Notes under the pieces: model-generated
The model's database searches: none
The model's input: only the letters and a program-made list of their open reading frames with translations
Told to the model about the DNA's origin: nothing
Position numbers and translations under genes: made by a program
In this document: positions 39,876 through 50,474 of the stretch, in pieces
Position numbering within the stretch: the stretch's first letter is position 1
Layout: every line of letters starts with the position of its first letter
Origin: Variovorax sp. dw_308
GTDB taxonomy: Bacteria; Pseudomonadota; Gammaproteobacteria; Burkholderiales; Burkholderiaceae_C
DNA: 64,000 nucleotides
Assembly: GCF_019207085.1 (NCBI RefSeq)
Contig: NZ_JAATOM010000001.1
Location: 620,001-684,000 of the forward strand
Reading direction: 5' to 3'

Positions 39876-42226
39876 ACGCGCGCCGCCAACCCCATTCGCT
39901 TGCCGACTACCTTGCTTCCGGCGCTTCGATGGCTGCGTCGGCGCCCTCGGCGGGCACCAGCCGCCGCCGCTTCCTCCAGGCTGCGCCGTTGACGGGCCTC
40001 GTACTGTACGTCGGCCTTCCCGCCATTGGCGCCGCGGCCGATGCGCCCGTGAAGTACGGCGGCGACGGCATGCCGGAAGGCCTGCGCGACAGCCCCAGGA
40101 TCTTCGTTTCGATCGCGCCTGACGGCACCGTCAGCATCGTCGTCAACCGCTCCGAGATGGGGCAGGGCGTGCGCACCAGCATCCCCAAGATCGTGGCCGA
40201 TGAGCTGGAGGCCGACTGGAAGCGGGTGCGCGTGGTGCAGGCGCCGGGCGACGAGGCCAAATACGGCAACCAGGACACCGACGGCTCGCGCAGCACGCGC
40301 CACTGGTTCGACCCGATGCGCCGGTGCGGTGCGAGTGCCCGCGTGATGCTCGAACAGGCCGCGGCCGCGCAATGGAAGGTGCCGCTCGACTCGGTGCAGG
40401 CCAGGAACCACGAAGTCGTGCACAAGCCCAGCGGTCGCAAGCTCGGCTATGGCGCCCTTGCGCTCGCTGCCGCGAAGCTGGATGTGCCGGAACCCGCCTC
40501 GGTCAAGCTGAAGGACCCGAGCCAGTACCGCTACATCGGCAAGGAGGACACTTTCCTGACCGACGGGCAGGCGATCGCGACCGGCAAGACCTGGTACGGC
40601 ATCGACACCCGCCTGCCGGGCATGCTGTACGCGGTGATCGCGCGCCCACCAGTGCTCGGCGGCAAGGTCAAGAGCTTCGATGCCACCGAGGCGATGAAGG
40701 TGCCCGGCGTGATCAAGGTCTTTGCGATGGAAGGCACGCCGCCGCCCTCGGAGTTCCAGCCCGTCGGCGGCATCGTCGTGGTCGGCAACGACACCTGGGC
40801 CGCGATCAAGGGCCGTCGCATGCTCAAGATCGAATGGGATGACGGCGCGCACGCGAGCTACAACTCGCCCGCTTTCAGGGCCGAACTCGAGCAGGCCGTG
40901 CTGAAGACCGGCGGCAAGGAAGTCCGCAACGAAGGCGACACCTACGCTGCGCTGTCCAAGGCGACGAAGAAGATCGAGGCCAACTACTACGTGCCGCATT
41001 TCGCGCACGCGTCGATGGAGTGCCCGGCTGCGACTGCACGCATCGTCAATGGCGCCTGCGAGGTCTGGGCCTGCACGCAGTCGCCCCAGGCCGCGCATGA
41101 CCGCGTCGCGAAACGGCTGGACCTGCCTGCGGACAAGGTCAAAGTCAACGTGACGCTGCTGGGCGGCGGCTTCGGGCGGAAGTCGAAGCAGGACTTCGTG
41201 GTCGAGGCCGCCTTGACGTCGAAAGAGATGGGCGGCCAGCCAGTCAAACTCACTTGGACGCGTGAGGACGACTTGCACCACGACTACTTCCACACGGTCT
41301 GCGCGCAGCACCTGGAAGCGGGCCTGGACGCCAACGGCAAGGTCACGGCCTGGTTGCACCGCACGGCAGAACCGACGATTGCGTCGATCTTCGCGCCGGA
41401 CCCGAAGACGCTGGCGCCATTCGAACTGGGGCTGGGCCTGGCCGGTCTGCCGTACGCGATTCCGAACATCCGCATCGAGAACCCCGAGGCGACCGCGCAT
41501 GCGCGCATTGGCTGGCTGCGTTCAGTCAACAACATCCAGCATGCGTTCGCGTCGCAGTCGTTCATCGCCGAGATTGCGCAGGCGCAGGGCAAGGACCATC
41601 GCGACTTGCTGATCGAGTTGCTGGGGCCGAACCGGTTGATCGATCCGACCAAGATCAGCGACGGCTGGAACCATGGCGAGTCGCCCGAGCGCTACCCGAT
41701 CAACGTGGGCCGGCTGCGCGGGGTGATCGAACGCGCGACGAAGGAAGCGCAATGGGGCCGCAAGATGGGCAACGGCCAGGGGCTGGGCCTCGCGGCGCAC
41801 TACAGCTTCGTCACCTATGTTGCCGCGGTCGTGGAGGTGAGCGTCGACCCGTCGGGCGACATCCTGATTCCGCGCATCGATGTGGCGGTGGACTGCGGCC
41901 CGACGGTCAACCCCGACCGCGTGCGCTCGCAGATCGAGGGCGCTTGCGTGATGGGGCTGAGCCAGGCGGTGGTCAGCGAGATCACCTTCAAGAACGGCCG
42001 CGCCGAGCAGGACAACTTCCACCAGTACGAGGTGATGCGCATGAACCTGGCGCCGAAGAAGATCGTCGTGCACATCATGCCCTCGAGCTATGACGTGCCC
42101 CTGGGCGGCGTGGGTGAGCCGGGGGTGCCGGTGATCGCGCCGGCGCTGATGAACGCGATCGCGGCAGCGACCGGCAAGCGAATCCGGCAGTTGCCGCTGC
42201 GTGCGCAGTTGGCCAACGTGTCCTGA
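39872..42226 (+). CDS. Molybdopterin-binding large subunit, IorB-like (xanthine dehydrogenase family)
   Basis: A 784-residue periplasmic enzyme subunit. The N-terminal twin-arginine signal [20 protein letters not shown] (about 30-49) marks export of the folded holoenzyme. Molybdopterin-binding segments include QSPQAAHD and [14 protein letters not shown]. The catalytic Glu lies in [15 protein letters not shown] near the C-terminus. Relatives oxidise N-heterocycles such as isoquinoline, or aldehydes. It forms a pair with the Fe-S subunit. No cytochrome subunit or cofactor maturation gene is adjacent. Confidence 0.92.
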   Translation: MNARRQPHSLADYLASGASMAASAPSAGTSRRRFLQAAPLTGLVLYVGLPAIGAAADAPVKYGGDGMPEGLRDSPRIFVSIAPDGTVSIVVNRSEMGQGVRTSIPKIVADELEADWKRVRVVQAPGDEAKYGNQDTDGSRSTRHWFDPMRRCGASARVMLEQAAAAQWKVPLDSVQARNHEVVHKPSGRKLGYGALALAAAKLDVPEPASVKLKDPSQYRYIGKEDTFLTDGQAIATGKTWYGIDTRLPGMLYAVIARPPVLGGKVKSFDATEAMKVPGVIKVFAMEGTPPPSEFQPVGGIVVVGNDTWAAIKGRRMLKIEWDDGAHASYNSPAFRAELEQAVLKTGGKEVRNEGDTYAALSKATKKIEANYYVPHFAHASMECPAATARIVNGACEVWACTQSPQAAHDRVAKRLDLPADKVKVNVTLLGGGFGRKSKQDFVVEAALTSKEMGGQPVKLTWTREDDLHHDYFHTVCAQHLEAGLDANGKVTAWLHRTAEPTIASIFAPDPKTLAPFELGLGLAGLPYAIPNIRIENPEATAHARIGWLRSVNNIQHAFASQSFIAEIAQAQGKDHRDLLIELLGPNRLIDPTKISDGWNHGESPERYPINVGRLRGVIERATKEAQWGRKMGNGQGLGLAAHYSFVTYVAAVVEVSVDPSGDILIPRIDVAVDCGPTVNPDRVRSQIEGACVMGLSQAVVSEITFKNGRAEQDNFHQYEVMRMNLAPKKIVVHIMPSSYDVPLGGVGEPGVPVIAPALMNAIAAATGKRIRQLPLRAQLANVS

Positions 42227-42232
42227 GGCGGG

Positions 42233-42655
42233 ATGATCCAGCAGTTCACCACGTCGTTGATCTTCCAGACGCGCGGTCGTGGGCTGCTGGAGGTCACCCC
42301 GGAGGTGGCTGACTGGGTGGCCAAGGCGGGGCTGGCAGAAGGATTGCTGACGGTTTTCGTCAGGCACACCTCGGCGAGCCTGGTGATCCAGGAAAACGCG
42401 GACCCTGATGTGCGAGGCGACCTCGATCGATTCTTTGCGCGCCTGGCTCCCGACGGCGATCCGTTGTTCCGTCACCGGGACGAAGGCGCTGACGACATGC
42501 CGGCGCATGTGCGTGCGGCGCTGACGGCCGTGCAACTGTCGATTCCGCTATACGGTGGCCGGCTGGCGCTTGGGACCTGGCAAGGCATCTATCTCTGGGA
42601 ACACCGGACGCGCCCGCATCGGCGGGAACTCGTGCTGCATCTGCTGGGGGCGTAG
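42233..42655 (+). CDS. YjbQ family protein (UPF0047)
   Basis: A 140-residue YjbQ/UPF0047 protein. TVFVRHTSASLVIQENADPDV, RHRDEGADDMPAHVRAAL and LALGTWQGIYLWEHR carry the conserved His/Asp/Glu cluster of the family. Some members have weak thiamine-phosphate synthase activity; the true role is unsettled. It begins 6 bases after the IorB-like gene on the same strand, perhaps by chance cotranscription. Confidence 0.94.
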   Translation: MIQQFTTSLIFQTRGRGLLEVTPEVADWVAKAGLAEGLLTVFVRHTSASLVIQENADPDVRGDLDRFFARLAPDGDPLFRHRDEGADDMPAHVRAALTAVQLSIPLYGGRLALGTWQGIYLWEHRTRPHRRELVLHLLGA

Positions 42656-42690
42656 GCGCGCTCTTCGGCGACAAGCCGCAGACCGCACGC

Positions 42691-44052
42691 TCAGCGCGCG
42701 CGCCTGCGCATGAAGCCCTGGGCCGGCACGATCCAGTCGACGGAATCGCGCATGTGCGCAGGCACCGTGGCGCCGCTGCCGGTGAAGAGCAGTCGCTCTT
42801 CGACAAGCAGGAAAGCGAGCGCGTCGGCGTCCTCGGCGTCGACCACCGCACGGATCGTCGTGCCGCCCACCTTCAGCACTTCGTCCGTTGAAGCTTGCAG
42901 CGGGCGGGCCTCGGGCCATGCCGCCCGCAGGCCTTCGACTGTCGCCGCATCCAGGCTCCCGCGCGGTCCTGTCGAAAGAATCCAGCGGACCGGCCCGGGT
43001 GCTGCACTACGCAGCGCGGCGAAGTGCGCGGATCCCGCGGGCATCGGGTCGATCAGTGCGCAGTCGCCACCCGCCTCGCCGATGAAGTAGCTGTTCAGGC
43101 CAGGTGCCGTCGGCGTGCCATCCGCGCTGTCCGTCACGCGCCAGACCTGGGGCGAGAGCCGCATCGCAAGGCCCGCCTCCAGCGCGTAGCGCCCGGTGCA
43201 TTGGCCGTCTGGATCGACGTGGCCCAATTCCTCGTATGCCGGCTCCTCGATGTTCACTGCCCGCTGGCCTTGCGGGCCTTGTGCGAGTCGCGGCATGTTG
43301 AGGGGTATCTGCTGCAGCGAACGCGCATGGGCCAGACAATCCCCGGCACTGCCGAATGCGTCCAGTTGCTGCAGGATGCGACGCGTCACGTTCATCAGCT
43401 TGAGACCACGCGCCGGGGCCAGCGCATCGGCTGGCCGCAGCCACATGTGCTCGACGGTTTCGAGACCGTCCTCGCTGACCACCTGCGCTGGCGGCATCAG
43501 TGCCGCGAAGAAGCGGGTGTCGAATCGGCGCGGCATGCCGGGCGGCGTGAGCCAATGGGCGAAATAGGCCAGGCGATCGACGGCCAGGCGCCAGCCCCTT
43601 TGGTCGCACAGCGCCAGCAGCGCATCCGTGCCTTGCGCCGCGGCATGGCGCATGGCGTCGAGCTCCTGCGCGGGGAGCGCCGCCAGATCGATCGACTTGC
43701 CGCTGGCATCGCTCGCGAAGAGCACGCCGGCCTCTTCGAAGCACTCGCGGACGGCGGCGGCGTAGTAGTCGAGCCCGCCCGCGCTCACCGAAAGACGTGC
43801 GCTCGCCGTCGTGTCGTCCAGGCCGGTGCAGTGGCCATGCAGGCTGCGGTCGTGCGCGTCGAGCATGCCGCCCGGAAACACGCTGGCGCCGCTGTTCTGG
43901 TCGTTGGCTTTTTCAGCGCGGCGCAGGAGCAGGACCTCGAGACCGTCGCGGCCGTCGCGCAGCACGAGGAGCGTGGCTGCGGCGCGTATCGGGCGCGGCG
44001 TCGATGGGGTTTGGGGAGCTGGCGAGTTGATGGCGGAGGTTGGGGCTTGCAT
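42691..44052 (-). CDS. NUDIX hydrolase fused to a degenerate MBL-fold domain
   Basis: A 453-residue protein. The N-terminal half (about 15-245) is a NUDIX domain with VLLLRRAEKANDQNSGASVFPGG and a NUDIX box ending AAVRECFEEAGVLF. The second half (about 265-453) follows the MBL fold (LNSYFIGEAGGDCALIDPMP, LLFTGSGATVPAHMRDSVDWI). Where the zinc motif HxHxDH should be, it reads ILSTGPRGSLDAA, with no histidine. The MBL part is therefore probably catalytically dead. The substrate is unknown; NUDT19-like CoA or nucleotide diphosphates are possible. The ATG at 44052 was chosen; 48 non-conserved codons are open upstream. Confidence 0.85.
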   Translation of the reverse strand: MQAPTSAINSPAPQTPSTPRPIRAAATLLVLRDGRDGLEVLLLRRAEKANDQNSGASVFPGGMLDAHDRSLHGHCTGLDDTTASARLSVSAGGLDYYAAAVRECFEEAGVLFASDASGKSIDLAALPAQELDAMRHAAAQGTDALLALCDQRGWRLAVDRLAYFAHWLTPPGMPRRFDTRFFAALMPPAQVVSEDGLETVEHMWLRPADALAPARGLKLMNVTRRILQQLDAFGSAGDCLAHARSLQQIPLNMPRLAQGPQGQRAVNIEEPAYEELGHVDPDGQCTGRYALEAGLAMRLSPQVWRVTDSADGTPTAPGLNSYFIGEAGGDCALIDPMPAGSAHFAALRSAAPGPVRWILSTGPRGSLDAATVEGLRAAWPEARPLQASTDEVLKVGGTTIRAVVDAEDADALAFLLVEERLLFTGSGATVPAHMRDSVDWIVPAQGFMRRRAR

Positions 44053-44246
44053 GAAGTGCCATTGTCGATGCCATCCCGGGCCCGATCCAAGCGGCCCCTG
44101 TCGCCGCGGGGCCAACCATGGCCTGTCCCGCGACTTGCATGGACCCGGCATTTTTGGCAACCCTCCTACAAGCAAGCCAGGTTGGCGCCGCTTCAAATCA
44201 CCTGGGTGAGAATTGCCGCGAGCAACATTTCGTCAGGAGCAACCTC

Positions 44247-46601
44247 GTGCCGAGCAAACGGATCCTGTGGCTGATCGTCATCCTGTTGGTCGCTGGCTGC
44301 GCGGTCGTTGCCGGGTCCGGCTTCGACAAGCTGTTCGGCCCCGCCGACCCGACGCGCTTCGACACGCCGCCTGCCGGGCCCGCATCGGCCTCCTACGCGC
44401 AGGTGATCCAGCCCATCCTCGACCGTCGCTGCGTCGTGTGCCATGCCTGCAACGACGCGCCGTGCCAGTTCAAGGCCACGAGTTGGGACGGGCTTGCCCG
44501 CGGCGCCAGCAAGACGCCGGTGTATGACGCCACGCGATTGCGCGCCGCGCAGCCCTCGCGCATGTATGTCGATGCCGACAAGACTTCGGAATGGCGTGCG
44601 CTCGATTTCTTCGCCGTGTTGAACGAGCACGCGGTCCAGACGCCGGAAGCCAACCGGACAGCCGGGCTCATGCACCGCCTGCTGGCGCTGAAGCAGGCTC
44701 ACCCAGGGCCCACCGAAGGCGTCGTTGGCGGCGGGCTGGATTTCTCGCTGGAGCGTGCCGCATCGTGCCCGGCCGGCGAGGAAATCGACCGTTACGAGCG
44801 CAACACGCCGATGGCCGGGATGCCCTTCGGCCTGCCCGCCCTCAGCACGACCGAGAACGACACGCTGACGCGCTGGCTGGCGGAGGGCGCACCCGCGGTC
44901 GCGCCATCCGCACCGACCGCGCTGGCCATGCAACGCGTCGCGCAGTGGGAGCAGTTCCTCAACGGCGATTCGCTCAAGGCGCAGCTGTTCAGCCGCTACG
45001 CCTACGAGCACCTGTTCCTCGCGCACCTGTACTTCGACGACGACCCGCAGCGGCAGTTCTTCAAGCTGGTGCGCTCGGCCACGCCGCCGGGCCAGCCGGT
45101 GCGTGTCATCGCGAGCCGGCGGCCTGTCGACAGCCCCGGCGTGGACCGCGTCTACTACCGCATGGTCCCCGAGCGCGAGACCATCGTCGCCAAGACGCAC
45201 ATGCCGTATGTGCTGTCGGCGCAGCGCATGGCCCGTTGGCGCGAGATGTTCCTCGATCCGCCTTATGCCGTGACAAGCCTGCCTGGCTACAGCGCGCAGG
45301 ATGCAGCCAACCCGTTCTCGACCTTCGCGGCGCTGCCGGTGAATGCGCGCTACCGCTTCATGCTCGAGGAGGCGGAGTTCACCATCATGGGCTTCATCAA
45401 AGGCCCGGTCTGCCGTGGCCAGATGGCGCTCGACGTGATCCGCGACCGCTTCTGGGTGGTGTTCCTTGCGCCGGATGAACGCTTCGACAAACCGCTGTCC
45501 GCAGCACTGGCGCGCGATGCCAACCTGCTGCGACTGCCCACGGGCAGCAGCAACACGGACCTGCTGGTGCCGTGGGTGCAGTACGCCCGCCTGGAAAACA
45601 AATACCTCGAGTCCCGGTCCAAACTCCTGACCGGCGTGTTCGAGAAACGGGTGAAGCTTGGCCTCAACCTGGTCTGGGATGGCGACGGCCGCAACGACAA
45701 CGCGGCGCTCACGATCTTCCGCCACTACGACAGCGCGAGCGTCGTCAAGGGCATGGTGGGCGATACGCCGCGCACCGCCTGGGTCATCGGCTATCCGTTG
45801 CTGGAGCGCATCCACTACCTGCTGGTGGCCGATTACGACGTCTACGGCAACGTCGGGCACCAGCTCAACTCGCGGATGTACATGGACTTCCTCCGGATGG
45901 AGGGCGAGTTCAACTTCATCGCGCTGCTGCCGCGCGCGCAGCGCATCCCCACGCGCGACGCCTGGTACCGCGGCGACAGCCGGAGCACGCGCGAGCAGGT
46001 CTACGGCGGCAAGGGCACCACGCTGCGCTCCGAGAGCGATGTGCGCTACAAGACCTCGGATGCAAGGCGCGAGCTGATGGAACAGATGAAGACGCGGCTC
46101 GCGCCGGTGCTGGACACACGCCTCGACCTTGCGCTTAACGCGCCCCCCGCTCTGCGTGCGCCGCTGCGCGACCTCGCCGCCATCAGCGGCACGTCCTTGC
46201 AGTGGCTGCCCGAAGTGGCGTTGCTCGTCATCGACACGCCCGACGGCGCAACCAGTACCTTCACGCTGCTGCGCGACACCGGGCATGCCAGCGTCTCGCA
46301 CCTGGTCGGCGAGAAGCGGGAGCTGCGGCCCGAGGAGGACACCCTCACTGTCGTGCCCGGCATCGTCGGCAGCTATCCGAATGCGTTCTACCGCCTTGAT
46401 GTCGCGCAGATTCCCGCGCTGGCCGATGCGATACGCCAATTGCGCTCGGAGAGGGACTACACCGTCTTCTCGCAACGCTGGGCCGTACGTCGCACCAATC
46501 CGGCGTTCTGGGCCGTCAGCGACGACGTGCTCGCGCGCTATCGCAAGACGCAGCCCCTGGAAGCAGGTGTGCTCGACTACAACCGGCTCGAGAATCGCTG
46601 A
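44247..46601 (+). CDS. cti: Fatty acid cis/trans isomerase Cti
   Basis: A 784-residue periplasmic haem protein that converts cis to trans unsaturated fatty acids in membrane phospholipids, a rapid response to solvents and heat. An N-terminal hydrophobic segment ends in a lipobox-like LLVAGC (Cys18). The haem-binding motif CVVCH lies at 62-66, followed by ACNDAPCQFKATSWDGL. The rest matches Cti in length and pattern (WVVFLAPDERFDKP, RMEGEFNFIALLP). The start is GTG at 44247 with AGGAG 7 bases upstream. It ends 4 bases from the converging glucosidase gene. Confidence 0.93.
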   Translation: MPSKRILWLIVILLVAGCAVVAGSGFDKLFGPADPTRFDTPPAGPASASYAQVIQPILDRRCVVCHACNDAPCQFKATSWDGLARGASKTPVYDATRLRAAQPSRMYVDADKTSEWRALDFFAVLNEHAVQTPEANRTAGLMHRLLALKQAHPGPTEGVVGGGLDFSLERAASCPAGEEIDRYERNTPMAGMPFGLPALSTTENDTLTRWLAEGAPAVAPSAPTALAMQRVAQWEQFLNGDSLKAQLFSRYAYEHLFLAHLYFDDDPQRQFFKLVRSATPPGQPVRVIASRRPVDSPGVDRVYYRMVPERETIVAKTHMPYVLSAQRMARWREMFLDPPYAVTSLPGYSAQDAANPFSTFAALPVNARYRFMLEEAEFTIMGFIKGPVCRGQMALDVIRDRFWVVFLAPDERFDKPLSAALARDANLLRLPTGSSNTDLLVPWVQYARLENKYLESRSKLLTGVFEKRVKLGLNLVWDGDGRNDNAALTIFRHYDSASVVKGMVGDTPRTAWVIGYPLLERIHYLLVADYDVYGNVGHQLNSRMYMDFLRMEGEFNFIALLPRAQRIPTRDAWYRGDSRSTREQVYGGKGTTLRSESDVRYKTSDARRELMEQMKTRLAPVLDTRLDLALNAPPALRAPLRDLAAISGTSLQWLPEVALLVIDTPDGATSTFTLLRDTGHASVSHLVGEKRELRPEEDTLTVVPGIVGSYPNAFYRLDVAQIPALADAIRQLRSERDYTVFSQRWAVRRTNPAFWAVSDDVLARYRKTQPLEAGVLDYNRLENR

Positions 46602-46605
46602 CGGC

Positions 46606-49365
46606 TCAAGGGGGCGGCCGCGTGCGGCCCGTTTGCAGCGCGTCCATCACCTTAGCCTCCGCACCAGTCGAAGTCAGCATGTCGGGGGTCAGCACGGCAT
46701 TGGTCTGGATGATGCGAGCCACGCATCCGGTCCAGCCCGTCTGGTGGCTGGCGCCCACGCCCGCGCCGGTGTCGCCGTGGAAGTACTCGTGGAACAGCAC
46801 AAGGTCGCGCCAGTGCGGATCGTCCCTGAACTTGTGCGCGCTGCCGTTCGCCGGCCGCGCGCCGGAGGCGTCGCGCAGGAACAGGCGGGTGATGCGCTCG
46901 CCCAGTTCGTGCGCCACTTCCATCAGCGTCATCATCTGGCCGGAGCCGGTCGGGCATTCCACGGTGAAGTCGTCGCCGTAGTACGCATACAGGCGCAGCA
47001 GCGCCGTGATGAGCAGGAAGTTGATCGGCATCCACACCGGGCCTCGCCAGTTGGAATTGCCGCCGAACATGCCGGAGTCGGAGTCGCCCGGCACATAGCC
47101 CACGCGGTACTGCCCGCCGGCATGCTCGAACACGTAGGGGTGTTCCAGGTGTTGGCGCGACAGCCCGCGAATGCCGTGCGGGCTGAGGAATTCGGACTCG
47201 TCGAGCATGCGCGACAAAAGCCGCCGCATCTTCCTCTCGTCGACGATCGCCAGCATGCGGCGCCCTGCCACGCCGGGCCGGTCGGGCAGGTGCATGCTGC
47301 CCCGCAGCTCGGGATGGCGCATCAGGTACTCGGCGGCGCGCTTGCGGAAGTTGGGCAGCTTTTCGAGCGTGCCTTCCTCGAAGATCGCGACGGCGGCCAG
47401 CGGCAGCAGCCCGACGATCGAGCGCACCTTCAGCCGCTGGGCGTTGCCGTCCGGCAACCGCAGCACGTCATAGAAGAAGCCGTCTTCCTCGTCCCACATC
47501 TCGTCGTTGCACTCGCCCACGCGGTCCATCGCGCCGGCGATCGACAGGGTGTGGTGGTAGAACTTCTCGACGAACTCCTCGTACAGCGGCTCATGCACCG
47601 CCAGCTCGCCGGCAATGCGCAACATCTGCTGGCTGAAGAACACCATCCACGCGGTGCCGTCGGCCTGGTCGAGGTAGCCGCCGGTGGGCAGCGGCTTGGA
47701 GCGGTCGAACACGCCGATGTTGTCGAGCCCGAGGAAGCCGCCCTCGAACACGTTGGCGCCGGTGCGGTCCTTGCGATTGACCCACCAGGTGAAGTTGACC
47801 AGCAGTTTCGAGAAGGCGTACTTCAGGAACTCGATGTCGCCGTCGTCGTCTCGATGCTCCTTGTCGACGAGGTAGAGCTGCATCGTCGCCCAGGCGTGTA
47901 CCGGTGGATTCACGTCGCCGAAGTTCCATTCGTAGGCCGGCAACTGGCCGTTGGGATGCAGGTAATCGTTGCGAAGCATCAGGCCGAGTTGCTGCTTGGC
48001 GAACTCGGGGTCGACCATGCCGAGCGGGATCATGTGGAAGGCCAGGTCCCACGCGGCGTACCACGGATACTCCCACTTGTCCGGCATCGAGATGATGTCG
48101 TCGTTGAACATGTGGCCCCAGTCGATGTTGCGCACGCCCAGGCGCCGTCGCGCCTGTGGTACGTCAGAGCCCGCGCCGTGCTCGTCGAGCCACAGGCCGA
48201 CGTCGTAGTAGAAGTACTGCTTGGACCACAGCATGCCGGCCAGCGCCTGCCGCATGACGTTCGCGCGGTCCGGGTCGGCGCGCACGGCGGGCGGCGTGAC
48301 GACGTCGTAGAACGCATCGGCCTCGGCCAGGCGCTCGGCGAACACGGCATCGAAGTCGGCGAAGGTCGAGGCATCGGGTTTGCGCGTGCTCAGGCGCAGG
48401 CGGATCACGCGGGTCTCGCCCGCGGCCAGCGTCATCGCGTGGTGCGCGGCGGCCTTGGTGCCCTGCTGCGCCGGGTTCACCGCGTTGGCGTTGCCATGCA
48501 CCACGAAGTCGTGGAACGCGTCCTTCACATAGGGCGTTGCGTTCTGCGTGCCGAACAGGCGCGCGTTGTTGGTCTCGTTCCCGGTGAACAGCAACGGAGC
48601 GTCCGTATCGCAGCTCAGGTAGTAGTCGGACAGCGACTCCCGAAACAACGGATCGGTGTGATGCGCGTATATCGCCGCGGGGCCGTGCAGGTCGATCTTC
48701 TCCACCACGGGCTGGGTGCCGCCGCCAGGGGCCGCCCAGGTGTTGCGGTACCAGAGCGTCGGCAGCACATGCAGCGGCGCGGCATCGGGGCCGCGGTTGA
48801 CCGCGGTGATGCGCACCAGGACGTCCTCGGGCCCCGCCTTGGCATATTCGACGAAGACGTCGAAGTAGCGGTTGCCGTCGAACACGCCGGTGTCGAGCAA
48901 CTCGTACTCGGGTTGCAGCCTGCCCCGCTGGCGATTCGTCTGGATCAGGTCGAGGTACGGATAGGCCGCCTGCGGGTACTTGTACAGGTACTTCATGTAC
49001 GAGTGCGTCGGCGTCGAGTCGATGTAGAAGTAGCACTCCTTCACGTCCTCGCCGTGGTTGCCTTCCTCGTTCGCCAGGCCGAAGGCGCGCTCCTTGAGGA
49101 TCGGGTCCTGGCCGTTCCATAGCGCGAGCGCGAAGCACAGCACCTGGTGGTCGTCGCTGATGCCGCCGAGGCCGTCCTCTCCCCAGCGGTAGGCGCGGGA
49201 GCGGGCGTGGTCGTGGGTGAAGTAGTTCCAGGCGTCGCCGTTGTCGCTGTAGTCCTCGCGCACGGTGCCCCACTGGCGTTCGCTGAGGTACGGTCCCCAT
49301 TTCTTCCAGTCCGCGCGCTTCATGCGCGCCTCATCGAGCCTGGCTTGTTCTGCATCGTGGGTCAA
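46606..49365 (-). CDS. Large glucosidase (MGH1/GH63-like glycoside hydrolase)
   Basis: A 919-residue cytosolic protein annotated in relatives as glucosidase, with an (alpha/alpha)6-barrel GH63-like catalytic half. Typical stretches are [20 protein letters not shown] at the start, [40 protein letters not shown], and [15 protein letters not shown] near the end. It probably trims alpha-glucosides; the natural substrate is not known. The start is TTG at 49365 with GGAGG 6 bases upstream; ATG 49323 is a weaker alternative. It faces the DUF1254 gene divergently. Confidence 0.87.
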   Translation of the reverse strand: MTHDAEQARLDEARMKRADWKKWGPYLSERQWGTVREDYSDNGDAWNYFTHDHARSRAYRWGEDGLGGISDDHQVLCFALALWNGQDPILKERAFGLANEEGNHGEDVKECYFYIDSTPTHSYMKYLYKYPQAAYPYLDLIQTNRQRGRLQPEYELLDTGVFDGNRYFDVFVEYAKAGPEDVLVRITAVNRGPDAAPLHVLPTLWYRNTWAAPGGGTQPVVEKIDLHGPAAIYAHHTDPLFRESLSDYYLSCDTDAPLLFTGNETNNARLFGTQNATPYVKDAFHDFVVHGNANAVNPAQQGTKAAAHHAMTLAAGETRVIRLRLSTRKPDASTFADFDAVFAERLAEADAFYDVVTPPAVRADPDRANVMRQALAGMLWSKQYFYYDVGLWLDEHGAGSDVPQARRRLGVRNIDWGHMFNDDIISMPDKWEYPWYAAWDLAFHMIPLGMVDPEFAKQQLGLMLRNDYLHPNGQLPAYEWNFGDVNPPVHAWATMQLYLVDKEHRDDDGDIEFLKYAFSKLLVNFTWWVNRKDRTGANVFEGGFLGLDNIGVFDRSKPLPTGGYLDQADGTAWMVFFSQQMLRIAGELAVHEPLYEEFVEKFYHHTLSIAGAMDRVGECNDEMWDEEDGFFYDVLRLPDGNAQRLKVRSIVGLLPLAAVAIFEEGTLEKLPNFRKRAAEYLMRHPELRGSMHLPDRPGVAGRRMLAIVDERKMRRLLSRMLDESEFLSPHGIRGLSRQHLEHPYVFEHAGGQYRVGYVPGDSDSGMFGGNSNWRGPVWMPINFLLITALLRLYAYYGDDFTVECPTGSGQMMTLMEVAHELGERITRLFLRDASGARPANGSAHKFRDDPHWRDLVLFHEYFHGDTGAGVGASHQTGWTGCVARIIQTNAVLTPDMLTSTGAEAKVMDALQTGRTRPPP

Positions 49366-49414
49366 CGCACACCTCCGGTACTTCGGGCGAGGGGTGAAGT
49401 GTCGCGCAGCCGTT

Positions 49415-49445
49415 GCACTTGTGCCGCGGATTGCACCAAGGTGCA
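49415..49445. promoter_or_regulatory. Two inverted repeats between divergent glucosidase and DUF1254 genes
   Basis: GCAC-TT-GTGC (49415-49424) and TGCACC-AA-GGTGCA (49432-49445) are centred 19 bases apart, about two helical turns, in the 141-base divergent region. They share a TTGCAC start. This suggests a dimeric regulator binding in tandem; the regulator is not identified. Confidence 0.4.
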
Positions 49446-49506
49446 GGTGCAGCATCCCCATCAGACGACTGGAAATTTGCGCGGGAAGAAGTAGAACTAT
49501 GCCACC

Positions 49507-50457
49507 ATGATGATTCGAAGCGAGCGCCCGCCCGACCGCTGCATCGACAACGGAACCTTCAACACGCGCTACGGCGCCCTGACCTTCAACAATGGCCACC
49601 CCACCGTCGAATCGGCCGAGCACCTGGCGCAGATGCTGACCTTCAGCCGCGCCGTCGACATCTACCAGCACAACGCCGAAGCGGTCGCCATGTTCCGCTT
49701 CAGGCAGGGACTGGCCAACTCGGGCATCCGCCAGACCTGCCAGGTCGTCATCTGGAAGACCCTGCAGGAGGGCGCTGGAGAATCGACGTCCGGCGTCCGC
49801 GAAAGAGTGCAGGTGTGCAGTTTCCTGAACCTCCGCAACGGCCCCATCGTGATCGACGTTCCGGCCGGGATCGCGAGCGTGTTCGACGACATGTGGCAGC
49901 GCCCGGTGGGTGACGTTGCGCGCATTGGGCGGGCCGTGGCCAAGGGCGGGAAGTACCTGGTGCTGCCGCCTGGCGACGCGGAGTGCGACCGGCCGGGGGA
50001 CGCGGAAAGCGACTGGCCGGGCTACCTCGTGCTGCGCTCGCCGACCTACGGGGTATGGATGCTGCTGCAACCGGTCGATGGTGATCCGCTGCGGGCCGTC
50101 CGTCGCTTCGCCGGGCTGCGCATCTATCCGCTGGCGCAGCAGGCATCGGGGGTGCCGGCCGTGCAGTACCTGAACCGGTCCCATGGCCCCATCGACACGA
50201 GCGCGCCCGCCGACTATCGCTACTTCGAGCAACTCGGCCAACTGGTCGAGCAGGAGCCGGCCGGCGCGGTGACGCCGCTCGAACGCTTCCACCTGGCGCA
50301 GATCGGCATGCGCTTCGGCCATCGCTTCGCGCCCGACGACACCATGAAGGCGCTCCTCGCGGAAGCTGCACTGGTTGGCGATGCCGCGGCACGCATGACT
50401 CGCAACGGATGCTCGTTGGCGGGCCATCGCGGCACGTGGCGGGGCATGCTGGCCTGA
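49507..50457 (+). CDS. DUF1254 domain protein lacking the usual DUF1214 domain
   Basis: A 316-residue protein whose N-terminal half matches DUF1254 (DNGTFNTRYGALTFNNGHPTVESAEHL, RAVDIYQHNAEAVAMFRF). It continues to the linker region PLERFHLAQIGMRFGHRFAPDD. Family proteins are usually about 450-490 residues with a C-terminal DUF1214 domain; here the frame ends just where that should begin. No signal peptide is evident. The porin gene starts 18 bases later. It may be a natural short form or a truncation. Function unknown. Confidence 0.75.
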   Translation: MMIRSERPPDRCIDNGTFNTRYGALTFNNGHPTVESAEHLAQMLTFSRAVDIYQHNAEAVAMFRFRQGLANSGIRQTCQVVIWKTLQEGAGESTSGVRERVQVCSFLNLRNGPIVIDVPAGIASVFDDMWQRPVGDVARIGRAVAKGGKYLVLPPGDAECDRPGDAESDWPGYLVLRSPTYGVWMLLQPVDGDPLRAVRRFAGLRIYPLAQQASGVPAVQYLNRSHGPIDTSAPADYRYFEQLGQLVEQEPAGAVTPLERFHLAQIGMRFGHRFAPDDTMKALLAEAALVGDAAARMTRNGCSLAGHRGTWRGMLA

Positions 50458-50474
50458 GCGCCACGAGCGTGACG

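Noticed and set aside
44080..44120. GGCCCC/GGGGCC hairpin between the NUDIX and cti genes as a terminator
   Set aside because: No T-run follows on either strand, and it lies in a divergent promoter region where no transcript should end.
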